DNA from: Cyclobacteriaceae bacterium
GTDB taxonomy: Bacteria > Bacteroidota > Bacteroidia > Cytophagales > Cyclobacteriaceae
Direction of reading: 5' to 3'
Assembly: GCA_020436125.1 (NCBI GenBank)
Contig: JAGQYK010000027.1
Location: 9,266-42,501, forward strand
Length of the DNA: 33,236 nt
Shown here one piece after another: positions 1 through 8,592 of the stretch (the stretch's first letter is position 1; each line of letters opens with the position of its first letter). The translations under genes and the position numbers were made by a program. The notes beneath the pieces are model-generated. The model was given only the letters and a program-made list of their open reading frames with translations. It searched no databases and was not told the origin of the DNA.

Positions 1-1
1 T

Positions 2-1444
2 GACTACATCAGAAATACAAAGGTGACCGATCAGGAAGCCGGAGGTATAACTCAGCATATTGGAGCGTATAACGTAACTACCAAGAGTAATCAGAAGATA
101 GCATTTCTAGACACCCCTGGTCACGAAGCTTTTACAGCAATGCGTGCCCGTGGTGCTAAAATCACTGACGTGGCCATCATCGTGGTGGCCGCTGATGATG
201 ATGTGATGCCTCAAACCAAGGAAGCGATAAACCATGCACAAGTAGCGGGTGTTCCTATTGTAATCGCCATCAATAAAATTGATAAGCCCGGTGCCAACCC
301 AGAAAAGGTAAAGGAATCATTATCAAAAATTAATATTCTGGTTGAAGACTGGGGAGGTAAATATCAATGCCAGGAGATTTCAGCAAAGACCGGTCAAGGA
401 ATTGATGATCTTTTAGAAAAAGTACTTCTGGAATCCGAATTACTTAATCTAAGGGCCAACCCAAATAAACCTGGAGTTGGATCAGTTGTTGAAGCAGCCC
501 TTGACAAGGGTCGTGGCTATGTAACCACTGTAATGGTGCAAGCGGGTACCCTTAAAATTGGAGACATCATTCTTGCAGGATCAAACTTTGGTCGCGTAAA
601 AGCGATGTTTGATGATACGGGAAGTAAAGTTAAATCAGTAGGACCTTCCACTCCGGTATTGGTACTTGGATTAGACGGAGCAACCCAAGCGGGTGAGAAA
701 TTCAGCGTAATGGAAACGGACCGTGAGGCGCGTGAGATCGCTGCCAAGCGTGGCCAAATTCTTAGAGAACAAAGTATAAGAACCAAGAAACATATCACCC
801 TGGATGAGATCGGAAGACGTTTGGCCATTGGTTCATTCAAGGAACTTCGAATCATCGTTAAGGGTGACTTTGATGGTTCCGTAGAAGCCTTGGCTGACTC
901 CTTGTTGAAACTTTCAACACCGAAAATTCAGATCAGTATTATCCATAAAGGCGTAGGTCAAATATCTGAGTCAGACGTATTGCTGGCTTCAGCTTCTGAT
1001 GCAGTAATCGTTGGTTTCCAGGTAAGACCATCTGGTTCAGCTAGGAAAGTAGCTGAAAACGAAGAAATCGAGATTCGCCTTTACTCTATTATCTATGATG
1101 CCATCAATGACGTGAAAGCGGCCATGGAGGGAATGTTAGAGAAAGAGTTTGAAGAAGTAATTGTAGGTAATGTGGAGGTAAGAGAAGTATTCAAGATTTC
1201 TAAAATAGGAACAGTAGCCGGTTGTATGGTGACTGACGGTTACATCAAACGTGCTAATCCTATTCGTATCATACGTGATGGTATCGTGATCTATACTGGT
1301 GAAATGACAGCACTAAAGCGCTTCAAGGATGATGTTGCTGAAGTGAAGTCTGGATTTGATTGTGGTATAAGCATCAAAAGCTTCAACGACATTCTAGTGG
1401 GTGATGTAATAGAAAGTTATGAAAAACGTGAGGTGAAGAAATAG
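2..1444 (+). CDS. infB: Translation initiation factor IF-2, 3' part (5' end outside window)
   Basis: IF-2 is the GTPase that brings fMet-tRNA to the 30S subunit and promotes 50S joining. The reading frame is open from base 2, so the gene begins before the window; a GTG at position 23 is internal, not the start. About 480 residues are visible. Numbered from that GTG, they hold the switch I region ([10 protein letters not shown], residues 7-16), the G3 motif DTPGH (30-34), the G4 motif NKID (84-87) and the G5-like SAKTG. These are followed by the domain II beta-barrel (around [20 protein letters not shown]), the IF-2 linker domain and the C-terminal fMet-tRNA-binding barrel. The P-loop (G1) and the N-terminal region lie upstream. 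The gene ends in TAG and is followed by a strong hairpin terminator. The family assignment is secure from the motif order and near-canonical sequence. Confidence 0.97.
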   Translation, partial: DYIRNTKVTDQEAGGITQHIGAYNVTTKSNQKIAFLDTPGHEAFTAMRARGAKITDVAIIVVAADDDVMPQTKEAINHAQVAGVPIVIAINKIDKPGANPEKVKESLSKINILVEDWGGKYQCQEISAKTGQGIDDLLEKVLLESELLNLRANPNKPGVGSVVEAALDKGRGYVTTVMVQAGTLKIGDIILAGSNFGRVKAMFDDTGSKVKSVGPSTPVLVLGLDGATQAGEKFSVMETDREAREIAAKRGQILREQSIRTKKHITLDEIGRRLAIGSFKELRIIVKGDFDGSVEALADSLLKLSTPKIQISIIHKGVGQISESDVLLASASDAVIVGFQVRPSGSARKVAENEEIEIRLYSIIYDAINDVKAAMEGMLEKEFEEVIVGNVEVREVFKISKIGTVAGCMVTDGYIKRANPIRIIRDGIVIYTGEMTALKRFKDDVAEVKSGFDCGISIKSFNDILVGDVIESYEKREVKK

Positions 1445-1462
1445 ATTGAACATTAATCAAAT

Positions 1463-1496
1463 AAAAAAGGCTCATGAAATTCATGAGCCTTTTTTT
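1463..1496. terminator. Bidirectional intrinsic terminator between infB and lemA
   Basis: A 9-bp perfect stem (AGGCTCATG, 1468-1476, with CATGAGCCT, 1482-1490) closes a 5-nt loop. It is followed by a run of T (1490-1496) on the plus strand and preceded by a run of A (1463-1468), which gives a U-tract on the minus strand. It lies between the convergent stops of infB (1444) and lemA (1512), so it probably ends both transcripts. Confidence 0.9.
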
Positions 1497-1511
1497 GTTC
1501 CCTGTATGGAG

Positions 1512-2129
1512 CTATTGAAACTTAACCACAGGCGCAGTATCTGCACCTTGTTGCGCTTCAAAACCTTTGCGCACACTAAAATCCTCTCCGCCTCCAAAAA
1601 TGCTTAAAGCCATTCGCCTAAAGAATCCTCGCACATATGTATTATATCCCTGAACGGACTCATTGTAACGTTGTCGAGCCACATTAATTCTATTTTCTGT
1701 TCCTTCCAGTTGAGATTGAAGATCGAGGAAATTTTGGTTAGCTTTTAGATCAGGATAACGTTCAACCACCACCATCAATCTTGACAAAGCAGAGCTCAAT
1801 CCATCCTGTGCCTGTTGAAATTGTGCCAATTGATCAGGAGTAACGTTAGAGGGATCAATATTTACAGATGTTGCCTTAGCTCTTGCTTCAATGACACCTG
1901 TCAGGGTTTCCTGTTCAAAATCAGCGTAGCCCTTCACCGTACTGACAAGGTTAGGGATAAGGTCCATCCTTCTCTGATAGGTCGCCTGAACATCAGCCCA
2001 CTGGGCGTTTACATTTTCTTGTTGTGCTACGGCCTTATCAAAAATACCTGCACCCCACATGAAGAAACCCCCAACAAACAAGACGATGACACCAATAATT
2101 ACTAATGTCGTTATTAATCCTTTGCTCAT
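1512..2129 (-). CDS. lemA: LemA family protein
   Basis: The 205-residue protein has one N-terminal membrane helix (about residues 5-27). The LemA core follows, with the hallmark stretch [20 protein letters not shown] and then [17 protein letters not shown], and a long helical region after it. This is the usual LemA layout: a membrane-anchored four-helix bundle exposed outside the cytoplasm. Its biochemical role is unsettled; the family has been linked to envelope functions and often sits beside TPM-domain genes. No TPM gene is next to it here. It lies 46 bp downstream of asd on the same strand and may be read from the asd promoter, since I saw no clear promoter or terminator in the gap. The N-terminal ATG places the membrane helix correctly. 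Family call confident, function not. Confidence 0.93.
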   Translation of the reverse strand: MSKGLITTLVIIGVIVLFVGGFFMWGAGIFDKAVAQQENVNAQWADVQATYQRRMDLIPNLVSTVKGYADFEQETLTGVIEARAKATSVNIDPSNVTPDQLAQFQQAQDGLSSALSRLMVVVERYPDLKANQNFLDLQSQLEGTENRINVARQRYNESVQGYNTYVRGFFRRMALSIFGGGEDFSVRKGFEAQQGADTAPVVKFQ

Positions 2130-2175
2130 AATTTATAGTTTAAGTAAAGCTATTTCTTTATTGACTAAAATATGA

Positions 2176-3168
2176 CTAAACCACCAGGCTTTTCTCCATC
2201 AAAAACTCGGCAATCTGCACGGCATTTGTTGCCGCTCCTTTTCTAAGGTTATCGGCCACAATCCACATATTTAAGGTGTTTGGCTGGGATTCGTCTCTTC
2301 GAAGTCTGCCCACAAACACTTCATCTTTACCATGCGCATTGATTGGCATAGGATAAATGTTGTTTTGAACATCGTCCTCTACGATGATGCCAGGAGTGGA
2401 CTCCAGTAGATTTCTCACCTCTTGAAGGTCAAAGTCATTATGGAATTCAACATTTACCGATTCTGAATGACCCCCTACCGCAGGCACTCGTACCGTTGTG
2501 GCCGTTAATGCAATAGACTGATCACCCATTATTTTTTTTGTCTCGTTGACCATCTTCATTTCTTCCTTGGTATACCCATTTTCCAAAAAGGAATCAATGT
2601 GAGGAAGAATATTCATATCTATTGGATGTGGATAGACATTAAGCGTTTTGTCTCCGTTCCTCTCATTCATCATTTGATCCACCGCATTCTTACCCGTTCC
2701 TGTAACGGACTGATACGTAGAAACTACAACCCTTTTAATTTTGTATTTGACATGAAGAGGTGCTAATGCCAAAACCATTTGGATAGTAGAGCAATTCGGA
2801 TTGGCTATGATCCTGTCATCAATACGAAGTACATGACCATTGACCTCAGGAACTATTAATTTCTTACTTGGATCCATGCGCCAGGCTGAGGAATTATCAA
2901 TTACTATGCATCCTTTTTCCGCAAACTTTGGCGCCCACTCCAATGAAGTACCACCCCCGGCTGAGAAAATCGCTACCTCAGGCGCAAGATTACAGGCCTC
3001 CTCTATGCTTTTAATGGTATACTTTTTATCTTTAAATAATAGGGTTTGTCCCACAGATTTGGCAGAAGCTACCAGGTATAAATCTGAAAATTCAATATGC
3101 CTTTCTTCAATCACTTTCAACACTTCCTGTCCCACCAGTCCGGTGGCTCCTACTATCGCCAATCTCAT
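2176..3168 (-). CDS. asd: Aspartate-semialdehyde dehydrogenase
   Basis: It reduces L-4-aspartyl phosphate to L-aspartate 4-semialdehyde with NADPH, the branch point toward lysine/diaminopimelate, threonine and methionine. The 330-residue protein is normal length. It begins with the dinucleotide-binding GATGLVG (residues 7-13) and has the catalytic cysteine in NPNCSTIQ (C126). It also has the substrate-binding SVTGTGKNAV region near 155 and the conserved GGHSESVNVEF with the catalytic histidine H234. The ATG at 3168 puts the Rossmann motif at the usual distance from the N-terminus. It is divergent from the large secreted protein to its right, and lemA follows 46 bp downstream. A TAnnTTTG element upstream (3204-3197, minus strand) is the likely promoter. 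The enzyme family is certain from these motifs. Confidence 0.97.
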   Translation of the reverse strand: MRLAIVGATGLVGQEVLKVIEERHIEFSDLYLVASAKSVGQTLLFKDKKYTIKSIEEACNLAPEVAIFSAGGGTSLEWAPKFAEKGCIVIDNSSAWRMDPSKKLIVPEVNGHVLRIDDRIIANPNCSTIQMVLALAPLHVKYKIKRVVVSTYQSVTGTGKNAVDQMMNERNGDKTLNVYPHPIDMNILPHIDSFLENGYTKEEMKMVNETKKIMGDQSIALTATTVRVPAVGGHSESVNVEFHNDFDLQEVRNLLESTPGIIVEDDVQNNIYPMPINAHGKDEVFVGRLRRDESQPNTLNMWIVADNLRKGAATNAVQIAEFLMEKSLVV

Positions 3169-3196
3169 TATTTATTATGTTTAGTTAGTCAAAGAA

Positions 3197-3204
3197 CAAA
3201 ATTA
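3197..3204 (-). promoter_or_regulatory. Candidate -7 promoter element (TAATTTTG) for asd
   Basis: Read on the minus strand this is TAATTTTG, a perfect match to the Bacteroidota -7 consensus TAnnTTTG, with 28 nt between it and the asd ATG. I see no clear TTG -33 element at the expected 17-23 nt spacing, only a TTTT run, so the call rests on the -7 box and its position. Confidence 0.45.
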
Positions 3205-3210
3205 CCATTT

Positions 3211-5799
3211 TTGACCTTACCGATAAAAGTATTTATTCCGTTCCTGATTCTAATTTTTAGCCAAACCAGTTATTCACAGGTGGCCGAAAATTTTTCGGAC
3301 AATGACTTCACGGTAAACCCAGCATGGACAGGCGAGGATGGGAAGTTTATAATTGAAGACTTTCAACTGAAACTGCAGGCGCCAACTGAGACCGGGGTTG
3401 CCTACCTCACCACACCTAGTGAGGCCATCAACAATGCAGTGTGGGAGTTTAAGCTCAAACTAGAATTCAACCCATCAGGAAGTAATCTTGCTAAAATTTA
3501 TTTGGTTTCAGATCAGGCCGACCTTACTCATTCATTGAACGGTTACTTTGTCATGGTAGGAGACACGCCCGATGAAATAAGTTTGTACAGACAGTCCGGT
3601 GCATCCGCAACCATAATTATTAATGGAGTTGACGGATCTGTTAACCAATCCATTGTTAATGTTTCTGTAAAAGTGACACGGGACAATTTGGGTAACTGGC
3701 AGTTGTTTTCGGATGTAGGAAATACCGGAACTTTTATCTCTGAGGGAACTGTATTCGACAATACCTTCAACGCTTCGTCCCATTTTGGTGTAGTCTGTAT
3801 TTATACTTCTACCCGATCCGACAAATTCTTTTTTGACGATTTTACTGTGATAGGGGATCCTTATAGGGATGTCGATCCCCCAGCGCTACTTGGTATTGAA
3901 GTACTATCACCGCAAGAATTACTTATTCACTTCAATGAATTGATTGATCCATCCTCCACCGACAAGTTGCTTTACGCATTAAATGGTCAAATCAACCCAG
4001 CAACAGTCTCTGTTCAATCTGACGGAAAGTCCATTAAACTCTCATTTACTCAACAATTTCAAAATGGGATTACAAGCGAATTAAATATCATCGGTTTGAA
4101 AGATTTAGCTGGCAATGCGCTCTTCACAACGGATACTTTTCTGTATTTCCAATCGGTTCCCACCAAAGCCAAGGATATCATTTTCACTGAAATATTTGCA
4201 GACCCAAGCCCCCAGATAAAATTGCCAGATGTAGAATATGTGGAGATATACAATAGAAGTATCAACCCCATTCACATTTTAGGATGGCAGCTGAGCGATG
4301 GTAGTTCTATTGCTACACTACCCGACAAAATTGTTTTGCCTAATGAGTATTGGGTGATCACTTCTTTTGCAAATGTTTCCAAATTTGGAATGAACGGTTC
4401 AGTGCTTGGTGTGACCAACTTTCCAACACTAAATAATTCAAACGATGCGCTTACGCTGAAAACCTCTTCAGGAAATGTGATCGACTCAGTAAACTATAGT
4501 CTATCATGGTATAAAAACATTGACAAGCAGGAAGGCGGCTGGTCATTGGAACTGATTGATCCTAATAATCCATGTGGCGAAGAAGAAAATTGGGCCGCCT
4601 CAGAAAATGAAAATGGCGGAACGCCAGGCATTACTAATTCTATTAATGCCAACAAACCTGACCTTACAGGGCCGAAGCTTACACACGTAAACTTAATTTC
4701 TAACACTCAACTTCTTCTTTCCTTTGATGAAAAATTAGAAACCCCTATTTCAGCAAGCGTAGCTTTTTCTGTTTCCCCCAACACTGAAGTTGTCAATTAT
4801 TATTTTGAATCCATATCCCAGAGATCTATCGTCCTTCAATTGACTCCTTCCATTGTATCAAAACAGCTTTATACAGTTTCCATTGAGAATCTTTATGACT
4901 GTAGTGGTAATAACATTAGTTCCGAATTCAATACTGCAACTTTTGCACTCACCGAAATACCTGAAACAGGAGACCTACTTATCAACGAAATACTTTTCAA
5001 CCCCAGACCAAACGGAGTTGATTTTGTTGAACTATATAATTTATCTGATAAGTACATTAACCTAAAAGATTTAAAAATTGGAAACGTCAAGGGGGAGCTG
5101 ATTGAAAACACTAAACTCATATCTACTTCTGATTATATCATAGCGCCTTCAGACTATGCCGTACTCACCACCGACCCCGTCATTTTAAAAGGTAACTACC
5201 CGCAAGGAAAAGACGAAAAGTTCCTCTCCACATCCCTCCCATCATTTCCAGATGACGAAGGGTCTGTTGCTTTAGTTGGCAATAGTGATTCTCTGATTGA
5301 CTATTTGCTTTACGATAAAGATTTTCATTCAGCCTTTATAAAGGAAGAAGAGGGCGTTTCATTAGAGCGCATTTCATTTACGTCAATTACGAATTCGCGG
5401 GAAAACTGGACCTCCTCCAATTCAAATGTGGGCTTTGCCACTCCAGGATTTATCAATTCCAACTCAAGACCTGAACACAATGTAGCTGTTGGTGAGGTTG
5501 AAGTCCATCCTCCCATTTTAGTGCCCACTTCCGGAAGTTCAGATTTTTCTCAAATCAATTTTCAATTTGATCAGCCTGGCTTTGTAGCCAATGTAAAAAT
5601 TCTTGACCACCAGGGAAGGTTGATCAAAACAATAGCCAATAACGAAGTACTGGGCCATATGGGGTCATTTCGGTGGGAGGGTGATACGGATGATGGCAGC
5701 AAGGCAAGGGCCGGATATTATATCGTCTGGTTCGAGATATTTAACCTCTCAGGATACCTCCAAACTTACCGTAAGCGGGTGATCGTAGGCTTAAAATAG
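3211..5799 (+). CDS. Secreted multidomain protein with lamin-tail, Ig-like and FlgD-like domains
   Basis: This is a large exported protein of about 862 residues. An ATG reading starts at 3097, inside asd on the other strand. A TTG at 3211 gives a compact signal peptide instead (positively charged start, hydrophobic core IFIPFLILIF-like, ending SYSQ), so I prefer 3211. Approximate modules, numbered from 3211: a concanavalin-like beta-sandwich at 24-215; an SbsA/Big_5-type Ig-like domain (DVDPPALLGIEVLSPQELLI) at 220-315; a first lamin-tail domain (VEYVEIYNRS, GGWSLELID) at 322-476; a second Ig-like domain at 485-580; a second lamin-tail domain (DFVELYNLSDK) at 589-750; and a C-terminal FlgD/CHU_C-like domain (GRLIKTIANNEV, ARAGYYIVWFEI) at 770-862. 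Such proteins are surface or extracellular; the ligand is unknown. I see no conserved type IX sorting tail, only the FlgD-like end. Confidence 0.8.
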   Translation: MTLPIKVFIPFLILIFSQTSYSQVAENFSDNDFTVNPAWTGEDGKFIIEDFQLKLQAPTETGVAYLTTPSEAINNAVWEFKLKLEFNPSGSNLAKIYLVSDQADLTHSLNGYFVMVGDTPDEISLYRQSGASATIIINGVDGSVNQSIVNVSVKVTRDNLGNWQLFSDVGNTGTFISEGTVFDNTFNASSHFGVVCIYTSTRSDKFFFDDFTVIGDPYRDVDPPALLGIEVLSPQELLIHFNELIDPSSTDKLLYALNGQINPATVSVQSDGKSIKLSFTQQFQNGITSELNIIGLKDLAGNALFTTDTFLYFQSVPTKAKDIIFTEIFADPSPQIKLPDVEYVEIYNRSINPIHILGWQLSDGSSIATLPDKIVLPNEYWVITSFANVSKFGMNGSVLGVTNFPTLNNSNDALTLKTSSGNVIDSVNYSLSWYKNIDKQEGGWSLELIDPNNPCGEEENWAASENENGGTPGITNSINANKPDLTGPKLTHVNLISNTQLLLSFDEKLETPISASVAFSVSPNTEVVNYYFESISQRSIVLQLTPSIVSKQLYTVSIENLYDCSGNNISSEFNTATFALTEIPETGDLLINEILFNPRPNGVDFVELYNLSDKYINLKDLKIGNVKGELIENTKLISTSDYIIAPSDYAVLTTDPVILKGNYPQGKDEKFLSTSLPSFPDDEGSVALVGNSDSLIDYLLYDKDFHSAFIKEEEGVSLERISFTSITNSRENWTSSNSNVGFATPGFINSNSRPEHNVAVGEVEVHPPILVPTSGSSDFSQINFQFDQPGFVANVKILDHQGRLIKTIANNEVLGHMGSFRWEGDTDDGSKARAGYYIVWFEIFNLSGYLQTYRKRVIVGLK

Positions 5800-5895
5800 G
5801 GTTTTGAGGCCCTTACTTCAACATCCTTTATTTTTTATGGAATATTCCACGATTGCAATGATTCTCAGGGATTTGGAATTAATCCCAATACATTT

Positions 5896-5924
5896 TTTGT
5901 TTAGATGGCGAGCGGTTATTTTTG
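5896..5924 (+). promoter_or_regulatory. Candidate promoter of the DksA-like/scpB/rluB operon
   Basis: A perfect TAnnTTTG -7 box (TATTTTTG, 5917-5924) is preceded by a TTG (5897-5899) with 17 nt between them, which fits the Bacteroidota sigma-ABfr promoter layout. The ATG at 5961 follows the -7 box after 36 nt, and a GAGAG at 5951-5955 is the probable ribosome-binding site. Confidence 0.55.
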
Positions 5925-5960
5925 CGCATCTTTTTCGAGTACCATAAAACGAGAGTACCT

Positions 5961-6800
5961 ATGGCTAAATCAGTTAAAAAGGCTAAAAAAGTAAAGAAAG
6001 CACCTAAAAAGGCTAAGAAAACTGTTAAAACAAAGAAAGTGGCGAAGGCAAAGAAAGTAGTGAAAAAAAAGGCAGTGAAAGTTAAAAAGGTGACTAAAGC
6101 CAAGAAAGTGGCGAAGCCTAAGAAAAGCGCAAAAAAAGCTGTAGCCAAGAAAACGGCTACTAAAAAAGTAAAAGCTGTTAAAAAGGCTGCAGCTCCTAAA
6201 AAGGCGGCTCCCAAAAAAACTGCAAAAAAGGTAACGCCTAAAGAAGAGGTAGCTCCGTCAAAACCGATGAGAAGAGCAGCCACCCCAACGGTACCCATGG
6301 TGGGCAAGAAAAAGGATAACCCTATTTCTCCGTTGCCAAAGACACCGCCACAGCTAAATATTTTTCCAGCATTGACACAAAGACCGATTGCACATAAACC
6401 AGCAAAAGCGGCTGCTCCCTCTGATAAGTCGCGCTACAATGATGATGAACTAAAAGAGTTTGAAACACTTATTAATGGAAAGCTCGAAAAAGCACGTAGC
6501 GAATTCAAAATTTTGAAAGAAACCCTAAATCGTAATAACGATGAGGGCACTGATAGCACATCTGGCGGAAACACAAAAGTTTTGGAAGATGGGGCTGAAA
6601 CTGCCGAAAAGGAAAACTTGAGCCAGTTAGCAGCACGTCAATTAAAATACATTTCGAATTTAGAAAATGCGCTTATTCGTATTAAGAACGGCACTTATGG
6701 AATCTGTTCTGTTACGGGAAAATTGATACCTAAAGAAAGGCTGATTGCTGTGCCACATACCACGCAATCAATTGAAGCCAAAATGATGCAAACTGACTAA
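5961..6800 (+). CDS. DksA/TraR-like protein with lysine-rich histone-H1-like N-terminal tail
   Basis: The 279-residue protein has two parts. Residues 1-90 are almost only K, A, V, T and P; I count 44 lysines in 90 residues, with repeated KKAKK/KKVKK units like histone H1 tails. A Pro/Ala-rich linker follows, to about 155. The C-terminal part (about 160-279) looks like the DksA/TraR family: a long coiled-coil hairpin with an acidic stretch, then the NGTYGICSVTGKLIPKERL zinc-finger region. The finger is degenerate: only C249 of the four expected cysteines is present, and positions 252, 270 and 273 are T, S and A. Family knowledge suggests an RNA-polymerase secondary-channel regulator; the tail suggests added DNA or RNA binding (inference). 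The ATG at 5961 is preferred to a TTG at 5922 that overlaps the promoter box. scpB starts 1 bp after its stop. Confidence 0.82.
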   Translation: MAKSVKKAKKVKKAPKKAKKTVKTKKVAKAKKVVKKKAVKVKKVTKAKKVAKPKKSAKKAVAKKTATKKVKAVKKAAAPKKAAPKKTAKKVTPKEEVAPSKPMRRAATPTVPMVGKKKDNPISPLPKTPPQLNIFPALTQRPIAHKPAKAAAPSDKSRYNDDELKEFETLINGKLEKARSEFKILKETLNRNNDEGTDSTSGGNTKVLEDGAETAEKENLSQLAARQLKYISNLENALIRIKNGTYGICSVTGKLIPKERLIAVPHTTQSIEAKMMQTD

Positions 6801-6801
6801 A

Positions 6802-7371
6802 GTGAATTTCTTACAAAACCATATTGAAGCCCTGATTTTCTGTTCTCCAGGCCCAGCCAAATTGGTAGATATAAAGGCTTGTCTTACAGAAATGTTTAAC
6901 GCAGATGTCCCTGAAGAGGATATTCAGGGAGCCATTCTTGTACTTGATGAAAAGTATCAGTCTGAGGAATATGCATTCCAATTGACAAAAGCGGGTGGAG
7001 GTTATCAGTTCTTAACCAAGCCAGCCTATCAGGCCAGTATTGGAATTATGCTTAAGCAGCAATCTAAAAAAAGATTATCCACCTCTGCATTGGAGACCCT
7101 TTCAATCATTGCCTACAAGCAACCTATTTCAAAAGGAGAGATTGAAAACATCCGCGGTGTGAACTGCGATTATGCCGTTCAGAAACTTCTTGATAAAGGT
7201 TTGGTTGAAATTCGGGGTAAAGCTGATACAGTTGGTCGCCCAATGCTATATGGCACTAGTCAGAAGTTTATGGAATACTTTGGCATTAATGACCTGAATG
7301 AGCTACCTACACCTAAAGATTTTACACAGGAAGTGAACACCATTGGTGAATCCTCCGATGAAAATCAGTAA
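6802..7371 (+). CDS. scpB: Segregation and condensation protein B
   Basis: ScpB is the winged-helix (kite) subunit that, with ScpA, completes the SMC condensin that compacts and separates the chromosome. The 189-residue length is typical. Visible family marks are the N-terminal HIEALIFCSPGP, the region KKRLSTSALETLSIIAYKQPISKGEIENIRGVN (given here in parts: LSIIAYKQPI and EIENIRGV) and VEIRGKADTVGRPMLYGTS near the C-terminus. The start is a GTG 1 bp after the stop of the DksA-like gene, so translation is probably coupled. The rluB-like gene follows 35 bp later. The scpB-rluB adjacency is common in bacteria; scpA is not in the window. Confidence 0.95.
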   Translation: MNFLQNHIEALIFCSPGPAKLVDIKACLTEMFNADVPEEDIQGAILVLDEKYQSEEYAFQLTKAGGGYQFLTKPAYQASIGIMLKQQSKKRLSTSALETLSIIAYKQPISKGEIENIRGVNCDYAVQKLLDKGLVEIRGKADTVGRPMLYGTSQKFMEYFGINDLNELPTPKDFTQEVNTIGESSDENQ

Positions 7372-7406
7372 GCTCTCAACAGGCACCAGTGCCTAATTAA
7401 TTATTT

Positions 7407-8591
7407 ATGGCACACAAACGATCAGATAAGAAAACTTCCTTCGGGAAAAAGACTGCCCCGCATAAAGCCTTTTTAAAGAAGGGACGCAATTCGCGCAAAG
7501 ACGAGGATGAGGAGAGACCAAAACGCTCTTTTAGCCGTCCATCTGGCCCAGGCAACCGAAGGGTCAAACCAGATGATAACCGTTTCTCAAAGCGTGATAC
7601 TCCACGTTCATCTAATTCAGACGAAAGGCCAAAGAAAAGCTTTATCAAACGATCAAGATCTACGGAAGGTGAAGAAAAACCTTTCAAAAGATCGGAGTTT
7701 GCAAAAAGAAGCTCAGACAAGAGAAGCTCAGAAAAACCATTCTCCAAAGATAAAAGGGAAACAGACAAGGATCATTTTAAGCCTAAATCAGGACGTGCAC
7801 TCGGTTTTGTTAAAAAAGGTAAAGCAGCTCCAAAATCAGCTCCGTCTTACGACAATATTGGAAAGCCAAAAGTAAGTAGCGATGGACTTACAAGGCTCAA
7901 TAAATACATTGCCAACAGCGGAATGGGATCGAGGAGAGATGCTGATGAAATGATAAAAAAAGGTCTTATCAGTGTTAACGGTGTAACCATCACCGAGATG
8001 GGGCATAAGGTGAAGCAAGGAGACGTGGTACGCTATGAAGATAAGTTACTGAAAGCTGAAAAACTGGTGTATGTGCTGCTCAACAAGCCTAAAGGTTTTA
8101 TCACTACCACTTCTGATCCGAAGGAAAGGAAAACAATAATGAACCTTGTTGCAAACGCGTGTAAAGAACGCCTCTATCCGGTAGGAAGATTAGATCGAAA
8201 TACAACTGGCCTACTTTTACTGACCAACGATGGTGACCTTGCAGAAAAGCTGACACACCCTTCATATAACACCAAAAAGATTTACAAAGTTGAATTGGAT
8301 CGCCCGCTGACCAAAAATGATTTTCAGAAAATCCAAGAAGGCGTGAGACTGGAAGAGGGAAAAGCAATAGTTGACGACTTGGCTATTGTAAGCGATGATA
8401 AGAAAACCATTGGAATCGAATTACACATTGGCTGGAATCGTATTGTGAGAAGGATTTTTGAATCGCTCGAATACGAAGTGGTAAAACTGGATCGTGTCAT
8501 CTTCGCAGGACTAGACAAAAAAGATCTTCCCCGGGGAGAATGGAGATTTCTCAAACCCGAGGAAGTTGTAAAATTGAAACACTTCAAGTAG
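7407..8591 (+). CDS. rluB: RluB/RsuA-family 23S rRNA pseudouridine synthase with long basic N-terminal tail
   Basis: It isomerises a uridine in 23S rRNA to pseudouridine (U2605 in E. coli if this is a true RluB orthologue). Residues 1 to about 155 form a low-complexity basic tail rich in K, R, S, E and F. An S4 RNA-binding domain follows (about 160-210; LTRLNKYIANSGMGSRRDAD, then INGVTI-like). The catalytic domain begins near LNKPKG (226-230) and has the catalytic aspartate D263 in GRLDRNTTGLLLLTNDGD. The C-terminal half includes the conserved IGWNRIVRRIFE-type motif. The family's E. coli member is about 290 residues; the extra length here is the tail. It ends in TAG one base before the stop of the convergent permease gene, with no hairpin between. 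Confidence 0.92.
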   Translation: MAHKRSDKKTSFGKKTAPHKAFLKKGRNSRKDEDEERPKRSFSRPSGPGNRRVKPDDNRFSKRDTPRSSNSDERPKKSFIKRSRSTEGEEKPFKRSEFAKRSSDKRSSEKPFSKDKRETDKDHFKPKSGRALGFVKKGKAAPKSAPSYDNIGKPKVSSDGLTRLNKYIANSGMGSRRDADEMIKKGLISVNGVTITEMGHKVKQGDVVRYEDKLLKAEKLVYVLLNKPKGFITTTSDPKERKTIMNLVANACKERLYPVGRLDRNTTGLLLLTNDGDLAEKLTHPSYNTKKIYKVELDRPLTKNDFQKIQEGVRLEEGKAIVDDLAIVSDDKKTIGIELHIGWNRIVRRIFESLEYEVVKLDRVIFAGLDKKDLPRGEWRFLKPEEVVKLKHFK

Positions 8592-8592
8592 T

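Noticed and set aside
517-855. Minus-strand frame of 112 codons inside infB
   Set aside because: It is a shadow of the strongly conserved infB frame, with no domain or start signal.
5922-5960. Upstream TTG start of the DksA-like protein
   Set aside because: It overlaps the TAnnTTTG promoter box; the ATG at 5961 has a GAGAG ribosome-binding site and begins MAKS.
5879-6307. Minus-strand frame rich in F, L and A opposite the DksA-like gene
   Set aside because: It is the mirror of the lysine-rich AAA/AAG repeats of the real gene and has no independent support.
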